Positions 26,938-36,028 of a DNA stretch of 64,000 nt are shown here, piece by piece. The stretch comes from Methanosarcina sp. 2.H.T.1A.6. Its GTDB lineage: Archaea > Halobacteriota > Methanosarcinia > Methanosarcinales > Methanosarcinaceae. The stretch covers positions 1-64,000 of the forward strand of contig NZ_JJOY01000023.1 of assembly GCF_000979455.1 (NCBI RefSeq), given 5' to 3'. The position numbers were made by a program, and so were the translations under genes. Within the stretch, counting starts at the first letter, position 1. Each line of letters opens with the position of its first letter. The notes beneath the pieces were generated by a model. The model was not told where the DNA came from, ran no database searches, and saw only the letters and a program-made list of their open reading frames with translations.

Positions 26938-27867
26938 TTAAATCCCGGATTCGATTTTTATCATGGCATTATAGGCTTTAAAATTGATAGTTCTATTATT
27001 TTTCGGGGGGAGTGAAAAGGTGACCATGTGGGGGTCGGTGCTGAGGTCGTAGTCCGTGCCTTTCTGGAGGGTATTCTCTTTGGCTAAATCTTCAAAATAC
27101 TTTTCCCAGGCTTCTGTGTTTTCTGTGTAGATTGTAAGGTTCACGGAGGTGACGTTAGCTTTTAAAGTTTCGTTTCCATTAGTAAATAAGTCGTCAGAGT
27201 CATGGAGGTTTACGAAGTCTTCGGAAGTCAGCCTTATGTCCTCTATGGTGTTACTGGCCATTACACCGCGTTTTCCTTCGAGGGTCACAGCCCGTACTGA
27301 AAGATTTACGGAGGAGATGCCGGTTCCATTTTCGAGCACAATTCCCGGAGAAAGTTTCATCATGGACCTGTTGTCTCTGGCGACGATCAGGGCTCCATTT
27401 TCGTAGCAGTAAGTTTCGTCCACGTAATGGATGTTAGTCGGATGGTATGAGACCGAGCCGGTATAAGATAGAGTATTATTGCTGTTGTATCCCACCTGAT
27501 CATCAGTCACGACTATCCACATGCCTGACACGTCGTTGTTTACGGCAAGGGTCCCGCCTGTTTTCATGCCTCCTATAAACGGCACATCAGCCCCTCCCAG
27601 CTGGACAGGGTTGTTCAGCACGATCCTGGCATTAGGGTTCATCTCGAGCCCTGCTGCCAGAATGTCAACGTTAGACTTGAACCTGGTCATATCCTGCCAG
27701 ACGTCGGACATGTGGGCGTATTCTGCGTCCTCTTTCCAGACGGGCACATAGTGGAGCTGGATTGTTGTCATAGCGGCAACTATAATCCCGAGCAGCAGGG
27801 CTGCGGCAACAGCGGCTGCAATTCCTGATTCGGACTTTTTAAATGCTTCAAAACCCCTCGTTTTCAT
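26938..27867 (-). CDS. Pilin-like protein (SES family), first pilin block
   Basis: 309 residues with leader ending FKKSESGIAAAV, a hydrophobic helix (AALLLGIIVAAMTTIQL), then YVPVWKEDAEYAHMSDVWQD. The outer part has QLGGADVPFIGGMKTGGTLA and YENGALIVARDNRSMMKLSP, blocks common to the family. Of the three family members it is closest in plan and length to 22980. GGAGAAGGGG lies before the ATG. It ends the block that starts with the secretion ATPase and is downstream of the pilin remnant at 27896. Confidence 0.7.
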   Translation of the reverse strand: MKTRGFEAFKKSESGIAAAVAAALLLGIIVAAMTTIQLHYVPVWKEDAEYAHMSDVWQDMTRFKSNVDILAAGLEMNPNARIVLNNPVQLGGADVPFIGGMKTGGTLAVNNDVSGMWIVVTDDQVGYNSNNTLSYTGSVSYHPTNIHYVDETYCYENGALIVARDNRSMMKLSPGIVLENGTGISSVNLSVRAVTLEGKRGVMASNTIEDIRLTSEDFVNLHDSDDLFTNGNETLKANVTSVNLTIYTENTEAWEKYFEDLAKENTLQKGTDYDLSTDPHMVTFSLPPKNNRTINFKAYNAMIKIESGI

Positions 27868-27895
27868 TCTTTCCCCTTCTCCAGTTTATTTTTTA

Positions 27896-28085
27896 ATTTA
27901 CATACAACGCCATGTAGTCTACGTTAAGGTCATTTCCGGAATTTTCAGTTCCTGTAGTCACCAGTTTTACCTTGAAAATTGCCCGGTCTGTGGTGTTATT
28001 TATACATGCAGATATGTCGGTTTAATAAGCCTTGATTGAATCATGCTTCGAAAGGCTCTCTTCATACCATTTTTCTGAGTTTTTC
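27896..28085 (-). pseudogene. Remnant of a pilin C-terminal domain
   Basis: In one minus-strand frame this stretch reads PEKNSEKWYEESLSKHDSI, KAY, an in-frame TAA, then TDISACINNTTDRAIFKVKL and finally NVDYMALYVN and a stop. This follows the C-terminal end of the product at 28640 (YYKEDLPEHNSIFEPELINL, TDYIYTPTDLANFKVRIEAV, IDYMGLWVEED) block by block. It sits directly behind the short pilin at 28086 but in another frame. I conclude that a two-domain pilin lost its middle part and then decayed. Confidence 0.75.
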
Positions 28086-28538
28086 TCAGGGCGATAGCTG
28101 CAAGTTCTGGATAACTTCTTTTGAAGGAGTATCGATAAGGTACACATTTATTTCATCTCCTTCTTTGATGTCGACTCCCCATTCTCCCGATGTGTTAATC
28201 TCTATTTCGTCTCCCAGCTCCCATATGCTCCGGTTTCCCAGATTCGCATATATCTGGGACGAGTTGTAAGTGTGCCGACTCCCATTGATGTTTACCGCTA
28301 TTTCAAGAGATTCAGTATCGATAAACTCTCCTCCGTTGTGTTCCAGGTAGATTGTATCGGCCTGTGCATCCATCCATTCTTTAACCTGAGTGTGGGGGAC
28401 GTCAGCCGGGCCGTCGTATGAAAAAATGGACACGGCAATTGAACTGAGAAGGATAACTGCTATTGTCGTCATCAGCACCTCCCCCAGAACATCCGAAACA
28501 GCACTGGAGTTTTCAAAGAGTTTTTTTACATCTGACAA
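28086..28538 (-). CDS. Short archaeal type IV pilin-like protein
   Basis: 150 residues: leader MSDVKKLFENSS, helix AVSDVLGEVLMTTIAVILLS, and the single pilin domain (DTIYLEHNGGEFIDTESLEI, EGDEINVYLIDTPSKEVIQN). The sequence is very like the first half of the product at 28640 and stops about where the second domain would begin, in front of the remnant at 27896-28085. It has a TTG start with GGTGGAAT before it. As with 25065 it may work as a one-domain pilin or may be a damaged gene. Confidence 0.68.
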   Translation of the reverse strand: MSDVKKLFENSSAVSDVLGEVLMTTIAVILLSSIAVSIFSYDGPADVPHTQVKEWMDAQADTIYLEHNGGEFIDTESLEIAVNINGSRHTYNSSQIYANLGNRSIWELGDEIEINTSGEWGVDIKEGDEINVYLIDTPSKEVIQNLQLSP

Positions 28539-28639
28539 GCCGATTCCACCATCCCATATTTTTTAATTTTTTTAAATCGTAATAAGTCTCTTTTTTCAAA
28601 GCCCCGTTTAAATCCGGTCTCGAAATTCTGTCAAGAATC

Positions 28640-29701
28640 TTACTCACTTTCTTTGTTATCTTCTTCTACCCATAACCCCATGTAATCGATCATTATTTCT
28701 TTCTCCGAATTTGCCTGGTTATCATCTCTTACGGCTTCAATCCGTACCTTGAAATTAGCCAGGTCGGTTGGGGTGTAGATATAATCTGTCAGGTTGATAA
28801 GCTCGGGCTCAAAGATAGAATTGTGTTCTGGAAGATCTTCTTTGTAGTATACCCATTCCCCATGTCCATGCTCGTCGGTGTCATAGAATTTGAGTTTAAA
28901 ATTTGAATAGGAGGCGTCATGTGTATAGTAAACGATAATAAGGGTCACGTTTACGAAAGTGTCCCCTGGCCTTATCCCATAGGCAGTGGGCTTGATCCCG
29001 AAATCAAATTCTTGATATATGCTGGTGTTTATCTCTCCCTCCATAGGAGGATAATAAGTTGTGCAATTTCTGTTTTCTTTGTCTTTTTGTATCTCTTTAT
29101 TTGGGTTACTCTCGCCATCTGGAATACGACTCTGCCATTTTTTGCCATACCCTTTCTTTGATTCGTCTTTTGCTGATGAGGATGTATCCGTTATTTCTCC
29201 CATCGGGGTGAGTGTCATTGCGAATTTTGGCTCTTTTTGAAACCTTGTCGTAAGCCTGCTTTTCTGGATCAACTCATTTGATGGGGTATCGACCAGAAAT
29301 AACTCTACCCGGTCGTTATTTTGTAGGTTAACTGTCCATGTGCTCATCGTATTGATTTCGATAGTGTCCCCAATTTTCCAGACGCTGTTGTTTCCCAGGT
29401 TTTCGTAAATTTGTGAGGAGTTGTATTCATACTTCCTGCCGTTAATATTTACTATTATCTCGGCATCCTTAGTGCTTATGGGTTCTCCTCCACTGTGTTT
29501 CAGGTAGATCGTGTCAGTGGAAATGTCCATAATTTCCTGTACATTCGTATGGGGGACATCGTCAGGCCCATCCTGTGCAAAAACAGAAACACCCAATACG
29601 CTGAGCATGATCACTACTATGCCTACGAGAAGGACCCCCCCCATTACTTCCGAAACCGCCTGCTCGTCAGATGTCATCTTTTTTTCAGTTAGGTTAAGCA
29701 C
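28640..29701 (-). CDS. Archaeal type IV pilin-like protein with a C-terminal beta domain
   Basis: 353 residues. The leader is followed by EQAVSEVMGGVLLVGIVVIM as helix, then the pilin domain with DTIYLKHSGGEPISTKDAEI, a charged lysine-rich linker around residues 180-210, and a second beta domain ending DYMGLWVEEDN. It shares its two-domain plan with 23966. The start is GTG 29701, with GGGGG nine bases upstream; the first ATG eight codons later has no such signal. The gene comes 5 bp after the platform gene and is probably translated from the same transcript. Confidence 0.74.
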   Translation of the reverse strand: MLNLTEKKMTSDEQAVSEVMGGVLLVGIVVIMLSVLGVSVFAQDGPDDVPHTNVQEIMDISTDTIYLKHSGGEPISTKDAEIIVNINGRKYEYNSSQIYENLGNNSVWKIGDTIEINTMSTWTVNLQNNDRVELFLVDTPSNELIQKSRLTTRFQKEPKFAMTLTPMGEITDTSSSAKDESKKGYGKKWQSRIPDGESNPNKEIQKDKENRNCTTYYPPMEGEINTSIYQEFDFGIKPTAYGIRPGDTFVNVTLIIVYYTHDASYSNFKLKFYDTDEHGHGEWVYYKEDLPEHNSIFEPELINLTDYIYTPTDLANFKVRIEAVRDDNQANSEKEIMIDYMGLWVEEDNKESE

Positions 29702-29718
29702 AGAAATCCCCCTTCCCT

Positions 29719-31707
29719 TTATACCATGAATGTAAAGACCGCGTAGGTAATTATCATCATACTGACACTGTACTTCAGGCCCATGTATACTGAACCCTGC
29801 CCCATTTTTCCGGCAATAAGCCCGGAAGCAAAAGCCTGGACAAGAGCTGAGTGGTACATGAGCATCGTGTACTCCTCTATGTTGAAGTAGCCGTTTCCTA
29901 TTCCTCCGTATCCCACTCCCTGAGATGAACTTTTGAATGATGCACTTTCCGGGAAGAAGTATACAGCCAGGACGTAAACGATGAAAAGGAAGACGAAAAA
30001 GGCTACGTAGATGGTGACGACGTAGACCACCATTTCCGAAGAGCGCTCTTTTTTCAGCCTCTCATCACCTTTTACCTGTTCTGCGGTAATGGAGAGCACA
30101 CTTTTAAGGTCGCTTGTAGATTCGTTTGCTTTTATAAGAGTATGGAGAACCCTGGTAGATGTAGCGGTCCTGATGCTGTTTTCCAGCTTCATGAGGGCTC
30201 TTGATGTAGAAGTTCCCCAGGCGAGGTCTTCCTTCAATTTTTTAAGCTCCTTGCTAAGGATGCCCATCTTGGATTCTGCCATTATTTTTAAGGAATTTGA
30301 GAGCAAGATTCCCGATTCGTTCATGCTTGAAAGGTTCCTCAGTAAATCAGGCATTCTCTCGTCAATCTTACGCATCCTCCAGGCCCTTATCTCATAAAAG
30401 ATGATAAAGGGAATCAGGGCAATGACAATAAAGATAATAATGTAATCATCAATTCCGGTAATTAGCTGGATGCTGGTGTCGCTGATATGGGAAAAATTCG
30501 GATTAAAGTGGAAGTTAAAACTTAGTTTGTCCTTTATTGTCTCCGGCAGATGGGCAAGATAGTAAAGTCCAAAAGGAACTCCAAAGAAAAATGTGTATCT
30601 GGGTTCTTCCCGGATAGTCCTGTAAGGGTTGAACACCAGGTCTCTGATATTGTAAAGTTGTCTGTATAACTGGAATTTTTTGTTCCTTTCTTTCTCTTCT
30701 TCGACGCTGAGCCCGGAGTCTATCTCTGGAATATCGGATATGTTCATGGAAAATCCGGATGTGCCGGACTTTTCCGGGCTCATGGAGAGTTCTCCCACGG
30801 TATCAAGGAGCACCACAAAAAGCAGACTTGAAAGAGGTATTATCACGTAAATAAGCATGTAAAGGATCTGAGCTGAAGCCGGCCGGAAAAACTGCAGCAC
30901 TACAAGGGTTGTCATTATGAATAATGGGCCTGCGACAAGCACGGTCACATAGACTTCTGCAAGGACATCCAGCCTCTTTAACAGGTTACGGTTTGCCAGT
31001 TCCGCCATATCCTGGTACTGCTCGGACTTATTTCTTATGTATTCGGTTATGATCCCGCTGCTTGAAACAAGGATCAAGCCGTCAATAAAATCCTTGAAAC
31101 GGTCCGAAGGGGTGCGTTCCTTTGCTTCCTTAAGGGCACTTATAAAATCCTTTCCCAGGTAGTCCATATCCCGCACAATGTAGGAGATTTCTTCCGCGCT
31201 TGTGCCAAATATATGGGTATACTTACTCAGAGACCTGAAAACATCATAGATTGACATTCCGCCCCTTGTCAGGGCGTACATGTAAGTTACCGCCGGCAGC
31301 ATGGACTTATCTATACAGGCGTTCCGGATATCTGCCTGAAAATAAGGATATATGTATGCCACACCAAAGACTGTAAGACAACTTATAATAAATACCAAAA
31401 TAGCGACTAAAATCGCAAGTAAATAAATGTACTCTTCTGCAAATCCTGCCCTTGTAGAATCCACAAAAAGGCTGAGTCGAGAAATAGGGTCCCCAAAGGT
31501 TTTCAGCCCGAGCCATAACCCGAAGATTCCTCCGATTATGCCTGCAAATATCGAATACATGAAGGCGGATGCCAGGTACTGGTCCACTGATATTGGAATA
31601 TGAGATTGGCGTATCTTTGCTTTGAGCTCCCGGAAGCTTTCCTTATTTTTGTAAAAGAAGTTCCCAAAAGTTCTGTATGCCAGTTCGTCCACAGAAGTGT
31701 AAGTCAT
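29719..31707 (-). CDS. Type IV pilus platform protein (GspF/TadC family), double domain
   Basis: Inner membrane platform on which the ATPase works. The protein of about 662 residues has two GspF/TadC-type domains. Each has a cytoplasmic helical bundle (around DMDYLGKDFISALKEAKERT and around LKEDLAWGTSTSRALMKLEN) and membrane helices such as LLAILVAILVFIISCLTVFG, YMLIYVIIPLSSLLFVVLL and YVVTIYVAFFVFLFIVYVLA. This matches the archaeal ArlJ-type arrangement. ATG 31707 has AGAGGGGG six bases upstream and is preferred over the ATG at 31725, which overlaps the ATPase gene. It is followed by the pilin genes. Confidence 0.86.
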   Translation of the reverse strand: MTYTSVDELAYRTFGNFFYKNKESFRELKAKIRQSHIPISVDQYLASAFMYSIFAGIIGGIFGLWLGLKTFGDPISRLSLFVDSTRAGFAEEYIYLLAILVAILVFIISCLTVFGVAYIYPYFQADIRNACIDKSMLPAVTYMYALTRGGMSIYDVFRSLSKYTHIFGTSAEEISYIVRDMDYLGKDFISALKEAKERTPSDRFKDFIDGLILVSSSGIITEYIRNKSEQYQDMAELANRNLLKRLDVLAEVYVTVLVAGPLFIMTTLVVLQFFRPASAQILYMLIYVIIPLSSLLFVVLLDTVGELSMSPEKSGTSGFSMNISDIPEIDSGLSVEEEKERNKKFQLYRQLYNIRDLVFNPYRTIREEPRYTFFFGVPFGLYYLAHLPETIKDKLSFNFHFNPNFSHISDTSIQLITGIDDYIIIFIVIALIPFIIFYEIRAWRMRKIDERMPDLLRNLSSMNESGILLSNSLKIMAESKMGILSKELKKLKEDLAWGTSTSRALMKLENSIRTATSTRVLHTLIKANESTSDLKSVLSITAEQVKGDERLKKERSSEMVVYVVTIYVAFFVFLFIVYVLAVYFFPESASFKSSSQGVGYGGIGNGYFNIEEYTMLMYHSALVQAFASGLIAGKMGQGSVYMGLKYSVSMMIITYAVFTFMV

Positions 31708-31717
31708 GTTCCCCCTC

Positions 31718-33394
31718 TTAAGCAACCATATCCTGTATCATACATTGCAGGGTGTCGTTTTCTATACCTTCCATGACCATTTTCGGATAACTCTGATATG
31801 CCTGCACTACAAGGGATACCTGGATGTAACTCCTCATATTTTTCTCATACAGGTAGGTAAGGATCTTTCTCCGACTCTCGATCTCGTTTCTCAACTGGCT
31901 TGTATCCCATCCTCTTACGTGCATGATGTCCTGCATGAGATAGGAGTCCCCAACTTTCAGGAAGCAGTCTTCAGAAGGTTCCCAGTTGAAAAGCTCGTTT
32001 ATGCCAAGGTCTCCTGTCTCAGTGTCAACGTTAAGGACTTCGACAAGGCTCCTTGTTCTCCTTACCCTTTTCTCTTCTATGTACACCTGTTCCTGGATAC
32101 AGAGCACATCAAGTGACTGCAGCATAATCTGAGGCACATTTATGGGTTCGTGGGTAAGCCTGTTTATAACAGTCTGCACATCTCCTGCGTGCATTGTCGA
32201 GCTTGTTGCATGCCCTGTTGACATTGCCTGGAACAGAGTAAGAGCTTCACTGCCTCTTACTTCACCCACAATGATGAAATCCGGACGCTGTCTCAGGGAA
32301 GCCCTTAAAAGGTCGTACATGGAAACTTCTCCCGTAGCATCTGCGGCAAAGCTTTCCCTTGAAATACCCGAGACCCAGTTGTTGTGGTAGAGTAAGAGTT
32401 CCCTTGTATCCTCTATAGAGACTATCTTGGCTGTGGAAGGCATGAAAAGGGACGTGGCGTTAAGCATTGAGGTTTTTCCTGAAGCCGTCCCTCCTGCAAA
32501 AAGCATATTGTAGCCGTTTTCAATGACCAGCCAGAGGTATACCAGCATTTCCATATCGCACGTCTTAAAGCCGAGCAGGTCGATAGGCGTTATCGGATCT
32601 TTTCTGAACTTACGGATGGTAAACGAACTGCCGCGGGGAGTGATTTCTCTCCCTAACATAGCCTGAAGTCTTGATCCATCATGGATTGTTGCATCAACGA
32701 TTGGCTGGCTGACAGAGATGTGCTTGTTATTCAGCTGGCACATCTTGATTACAAGGGAGTCAAGTTCTTCCTCTTCAAAAGAAATATTACTTTCAATATT
32801 GAGATATCTTGTATGATAAATATAGAGCGGAACTCCTACACCGTCACATGATATGTCTTCTATATAAGGATCATAAAGAAAAGGATTTATTTTTTCATAA
32901 CCAAGCAGGTTTCTTCTGAGGTAATACATTATCCTGTGAATGGTTGAGGCTGAAATTTCAGCTTTATAACGTTCAAGAAGGAAAAGGGTTTTGTCCACAA
33001 GGAGTGCGTCTTTTTCTATTTTAGAGGTTGTAGGGTTCAAAACCAGAATATCCTGAAAATCCTCATAAAGTCTTTCGAGCAGATCTTTTTCAAACTTTGT
33101 GAGGGCAGGTTCAACCAGCCTGTAGTATCTTGTTTTGCGGTCTTCCAGAATCGATACCAGAGCATAAGGTTCTTGAAGCCAGTACCTTTCTATTTCCTTA
33201 AATCCTTCAGGCACTTCAAACACTACAAGAGGTCCGTCTTTTTCCTGGTCGTACGTCGGCATGCTTCTCAAAGGCTTATCAAAATGACTTTTAGCCCTTT
33301 TTAATATCTCTGAGATGGAGTTACTATCGCCTGTTTTCCCGAACAACCCCGAAATAAAACTTTTCTTTTCCGAGATTTCTATTGCTTCATCCAT
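31718..33394 (-). CDS. Type IV pilus assembly / secretion ATPase (GspE/PilB/ArlI family)
   Basis: Hexameric motor that powers pilin assembly. In 558 residues the ATPase core shows Walker A GGTASGKT (301-308), the Asp box SIEDTREL (about 326), Walker B PDFIIVGEVRG (371-381) and the His box GHATSSTMHAG (394-404). The N-terminal 200 residues are the usual archaeal GspE-type N-domain. It has its own AT-rich upstream region (33395-33838) and heads the operon ATPase, platform, pilins. Archaellum ArlI is a homologue, but no other arl gene is present, so a pilus rather than an archaellum is indicated. Confidence 0.92.
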   Translation of the reverse strand: MDEAIEISEKKSFISGLFGKTGDSNSISEILKRAKSHFDKPLRSMPTYDQEKDGPLVVFEVPEGFKEIERYWLQEPYALVSILEDRKTRYYRLVEPALTKFEKDLLERLYEDFQDILVLNPTTSKIEKDALLVDKTLFLLERYKAEISASTIHRIMYYLRRNLLGYEKINPFLYDPYIEDISCDGVGVPLYIYHTRYLNIESNISFEEEELDSLVIKMCQLNNKHISVSQPIVDATIHDGSRLQAMLGREITPRGSSFTIRKFRKDPITPIDLLGFKTCDMEMLVYLWLVIENGYNMLFAGGTASGKTSMLNATSLFMPSTAKIVSIEDTRELLLYHNNWVSGISRESFAADATGEVSMYDLLRASLRQRPDFIIVGEVRGSEALTLFQAMSTGHATSSTMHAGDVQTVINRLTHEPINVPQIMLQSLDVLCIQEQVYIEEKRVRRTRSLVEVLNVDTETGDLGINELFNWEPSEDCFLKVGDSYLMQDIMHVRGWDTSQLRNEIESRRKILTYLYEKNMRSYIQVSLVVQAYQSYPKMVMEGIENDTLQCMIQDMVA

Positions 33395-33838
33395 ACTCTC
33401 GCCTTCAGATTTCTCCTTATGCTATGTATGACTCAACATCTTATAAAATCTTCCTATCATGCCTCTATCTCTTTCTAAATTTTCATCTTTTACTTTCTCT
33501 ATATATATCTCTATTTTCCAATTTTAACCAATTTTTTAGATCTTTTAGTAATCTTCTGATAAATTTATTTGGTATGTATATACTAAACTTTTTTACCAAT
33601 GTATTGGGTTACTTTAAAATAGGGGAAAGTTGGGAGAAGGTTAAAATCCTATACTATCAGAGTCCGAAAATAATTCTAAAATTAGATCTTGCAGGGCTGT
33701 GAAATCTGATCTGTAAAATCTGATCTATAAAATCTGATATAAACTCCTGAACTGCCACAACTCTTTACAAAGGTTATAAATTCAAGAAAAAGATTTTTTG
33801 AGAAAAGGTTTTTAGCTCTTTAAATAGTTCTCAAAAAC
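33395..33838. promoter_or_regulatory. Promoter region of the pilus operon; AT-rich, no gene
   Basis: Very AT-rich interval with TATA-like elements read on the minus strand (GTATATACATACC near 33575, ATATATATAGAG near 33505). Three copies of an AAATCTGATCTGTAA-type 15-bp repeat lie at about 33700-33745. No gene is supported. Confidence 0.45.
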
Positions 33839-34543
33839 TTATTTACCTCTTATCCCTGAAAGAGTAAGCCCAAAGAAGAGCTTTTCGCCGGAGAGATCCG
33901 TACCCCTCATTTTTGTCACTGAAAGCATATGTGATAGTTTTCCGTTTGCAGTTTCTTCTTTTATTTTCAGTTCTATTTTTCCGAACACAAGATAATCTGC
34001 AAAACCTTGATGCTGGTTATGGGCGCGGTCGTCCATGAGAAAAAGAGATGTGCAGCCATGTTTTGCCAGGATGCTGTAGATGGCATCAAACTTACTGAGG
34101 GCTTCATTACCCACACAATTACGTGTTCTGGTAAGAGCTCCAAGGCTGTCCAGGACCACAATGTCTACATTTTCAGCTAGATCTTTGACCCTCCCAACCC
34201 GGTCCTTTTCTGCTACTTCAAGCCCTTTTCCCAGGCGGGAAGAAAAGAGCGTCTCCTGAATCCTGCTTTGAAATACATCTTCTACCACGAGCAACCCGGA
34301 ATCAATAAAAGGTTCAAGGTCCATTCCCAGCGATTTTGACTGAAGGATGACATCTTCCAGAAGTGCTCTTGTAAGGATCAAAAGCCCCCTCTTTCCTGCG
34401 GAGCAGTTGCTGTACAGGAAATGTGTACCCATTATTGTTTTTCCTGAACCTGTAGGTCCTGTGATAAGGATGCCTTTTCCCCTGGGATAGCCCCCTCCAA
34501 GGAGTGAATCAAGGCACTCTATTCCGCTCGTTATTCGTTCCAT
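33839..34543 (-). CDS. KaiC/RadA-fold ATPase next to the pilus locus
   Basis: Single RecA/KaiC domain of 234 residues. Walker A is ILITGPTGSGKT, Walker B is VDIVVLDSLGAL, and the start MERITSGIECLDSLLGGGYP is the KaiC-family hallmark. An ArlH-type regulator has the same size and fold, and its location just upstream of the pilus ATPase gene makes a regulatory or motor-associated role thinkable. Stand-alone KaiC-like ATPases are common in archaea with other roles, however. AGGAGC lies five bases before the ATG. Confidence 0.75.
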   Translation of the reverse strand: MERITSGIECLDSLLGGGYPRGKGILITGPTGSGKTIMGTHFLYSNCSAGKRGLLILTRALLEDVILQSKSLGMDLEPFIDSGLLVVEDVFQSRIQETLFSSRLGKGLEVAEKDRVGRVKDLAENVDIVVLDSLGALTRTRNCVGNEALSKFDAIYSILAKHGCTSLFLMDDRAHNQHQGFADYLVFGKIELKIKEETANGKLSHMLSVTKMRGTDLSGEKLFFGLTLSGIRGK

Positions 34544-34698
34544 TTATCTTGCTCCTGAAAATAGTTCGATTAAAGCAACTTATTTATATTTCGTATTATG
34601 TACTGATATTCTCCAGTACCTGTATTAAAAACAATCTCTTAAAATTAAGGAACATACGCCAGAATGTAGCGTATCTTCTAATTAAATGCCTGATGAAG

Positions 34699-34770
34699 TT
34701 TTCAGGATGCGGCTTTCAGAATACGGTTTTCTGGATACGGTTTTCCGGATACGGTTTTCAGATACCCTTT
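34699..34770. repeat. 14-bp imperfect tandem repeat
   Basis: About five diverged units of the TTTTCCGGATACGG type lie between the KaiC-like gene and sufS, ending close to the sufS stop at 34805. A related AGGATACAGG-type repeat continues to 34815. Confidence 0.75.
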
Positions 34771-34804
34771 CAGAAGAAACCTTTTTTCAGGATACAGGTC
34801 TTTT

Positions 34805-35986
34805 TCAGGATACAAGGGCTTTGAGCGCGTTGACTGCATTTACAAGTATATCTACTTCTTCTTCTGTGTTGTAGAGTGCAAAGGAGGCCCTCACAGTGCT
34901 GTCAACTTCGAGGAAGCGGGTAATCGGGATTGCACAGTGGTGTCCACTGCGGACGCAAATTTTTTTTGTCTGGTCAAGGATCAGGGCAACATCGTGAGCA
35001 TGAAGCCCTTTCACATTAAAAGGCACAATCCCTGCCCGGTTTTCAGGCCCATAAACCTCCACGTGCTCGAGTTCCGAGAGCCTCTTTGCAGCTTCCCCGG
35101 AAAGTTTCGCTTCATGCTTTTCTATCTCGGAAACCCCTATTTTTTCCACATACTCTACTGCTCTCCCAAGCCCGATAACCCCTGGAATATTCGGAGTGCC
35201 GGCTTCAAAACAGGCCGGAGACGGCTCAAGTGTGTATGCAAGCCCGCTGACGTCCGAAACCGTACCTCCTCCTACTGAGGCGCTTTCCAGCATATCAGGT
35301 TGTCTTATATAAAGTACACCAGTTCCCTGCGGGCCAAGCAGCCCTTTGTGTCCTGCGGTTGCAAAAAAGTCACATTCAAGGTCTTTTAGATCCACTGGCA
35401 TATGTCCTGCAGACTGGGCGCCGTCAATAAGTGTTTTTACCCCGTTTCTGCGGGCAATTTTCGTAATCCTGTTAACATTCTGAATAGAGCCGAAAACGTT
35501 TGAGACCTGAGTTACAGCGATGAGTTTTGTCCTGTCAGTGAGGGCATTTTCTATCATCTGAGGATCAATTATGCCTTTGCGGTCCGGGCTTACAACTGTT
35601 ACGTTTACCCCTTTCTTCTGCAGGCGCAGCCAGGGCAGGAGGTTTGAATGGTGCTCGAGCATGGTTGTAATGATGTGGTCTCCTGCCTCCCAGGGATAAC
35701 TGGTTGCAACAAGGTTGACCCCTTCGGTTGTATTTTTTGTAAACACGGTCTTTGAAGGATCTGCATTCAGAAAACGGGCAACAGTCTCCCGTGCATCTTC
35801 ATAGTGATTTGTGGTCTCCCTGGCAAGGCGGTGCGCTCCTCTCCCGTGGTTGCCTGCATACCTGTAAAAGTATTCAACCATGGCTTCAACTGCAGGTATC
35901 GGGGTCTGCGTAGTCGCTGTGCTGTCCAGGTACACAACTTCTTTTAAAACAGGAAAATCTTCACGGACCGCATATACATCGTACAT
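34805..35986 (-). CDS. sufS: Cysteine desulfurase, SufS type
   Basis: Pyridoxal-phosphate enzyme that frees sulfur from cysteine for iron-sulfur cluster assembly. It is a class V aminotransferase fold with VYLDSTATTQTPIPAVEAM, the PLP-phosphate region TKNTTEGVNLVA, the catalytic-lysine block FFATAGHKGLLGPQGTG, and the active cysteine loop ICVRSGHHCAIPITRFL, where the SGHHCA pattern is the SufS type (group II). The 393 residues are standard. A 52-residue protein gene lies 42 bp upstream in the same direction, and both probably share a long leader. Confidence 0.93.
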   Translation of the reverse strand: MYDVYAVREDFPVLKEVVYLDSTATTQTPIPAVEAMVEYFYRYAGNHGRGAHRLARETTNHYEDARETVARFLNADPSKTVFTKNTTEGVNLVATSYPWEAGDHIITTMLEHHSNLLPWLRLQKKGVNVTVVSPDRKGIIDPQMIENALTDRTKLIAVTQVSNVFGSIQNVNRITKIARRNGVKTLIDGAQSAGHMPVDLKDLECDFFATAGHKGLLGPQGTGVLYIRQPDMLESASVGGGTVSDVSGLAYTLEPSPACFEAGTPNIPGVIGLGRAVEYVEKIGVSEIEKHEAKLSGEAAKRLSELEHVEVYGPENRAGIVPFNVKGLHAHDVALILDQTKKICVRSGHHCAIPITRFLEVDSTVRASFALYNTEEEVDILVNAVNALKALVS

Positions 35987-36028
35987 GCTTCTTTTCTAGG
36001 AATGAGAACTAAAAAAAGCTTATGCAGG

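Noticed and set aside
31718-33394. Archaellum motor genes
   Set aside because: The ATPase and platform resemble ArlI and ArlJ, but there are no archaellin, ArlF, ArlG or ArlCDE genes, and the pilins carry AVSxV or SES cores. A pilus is the better reading.
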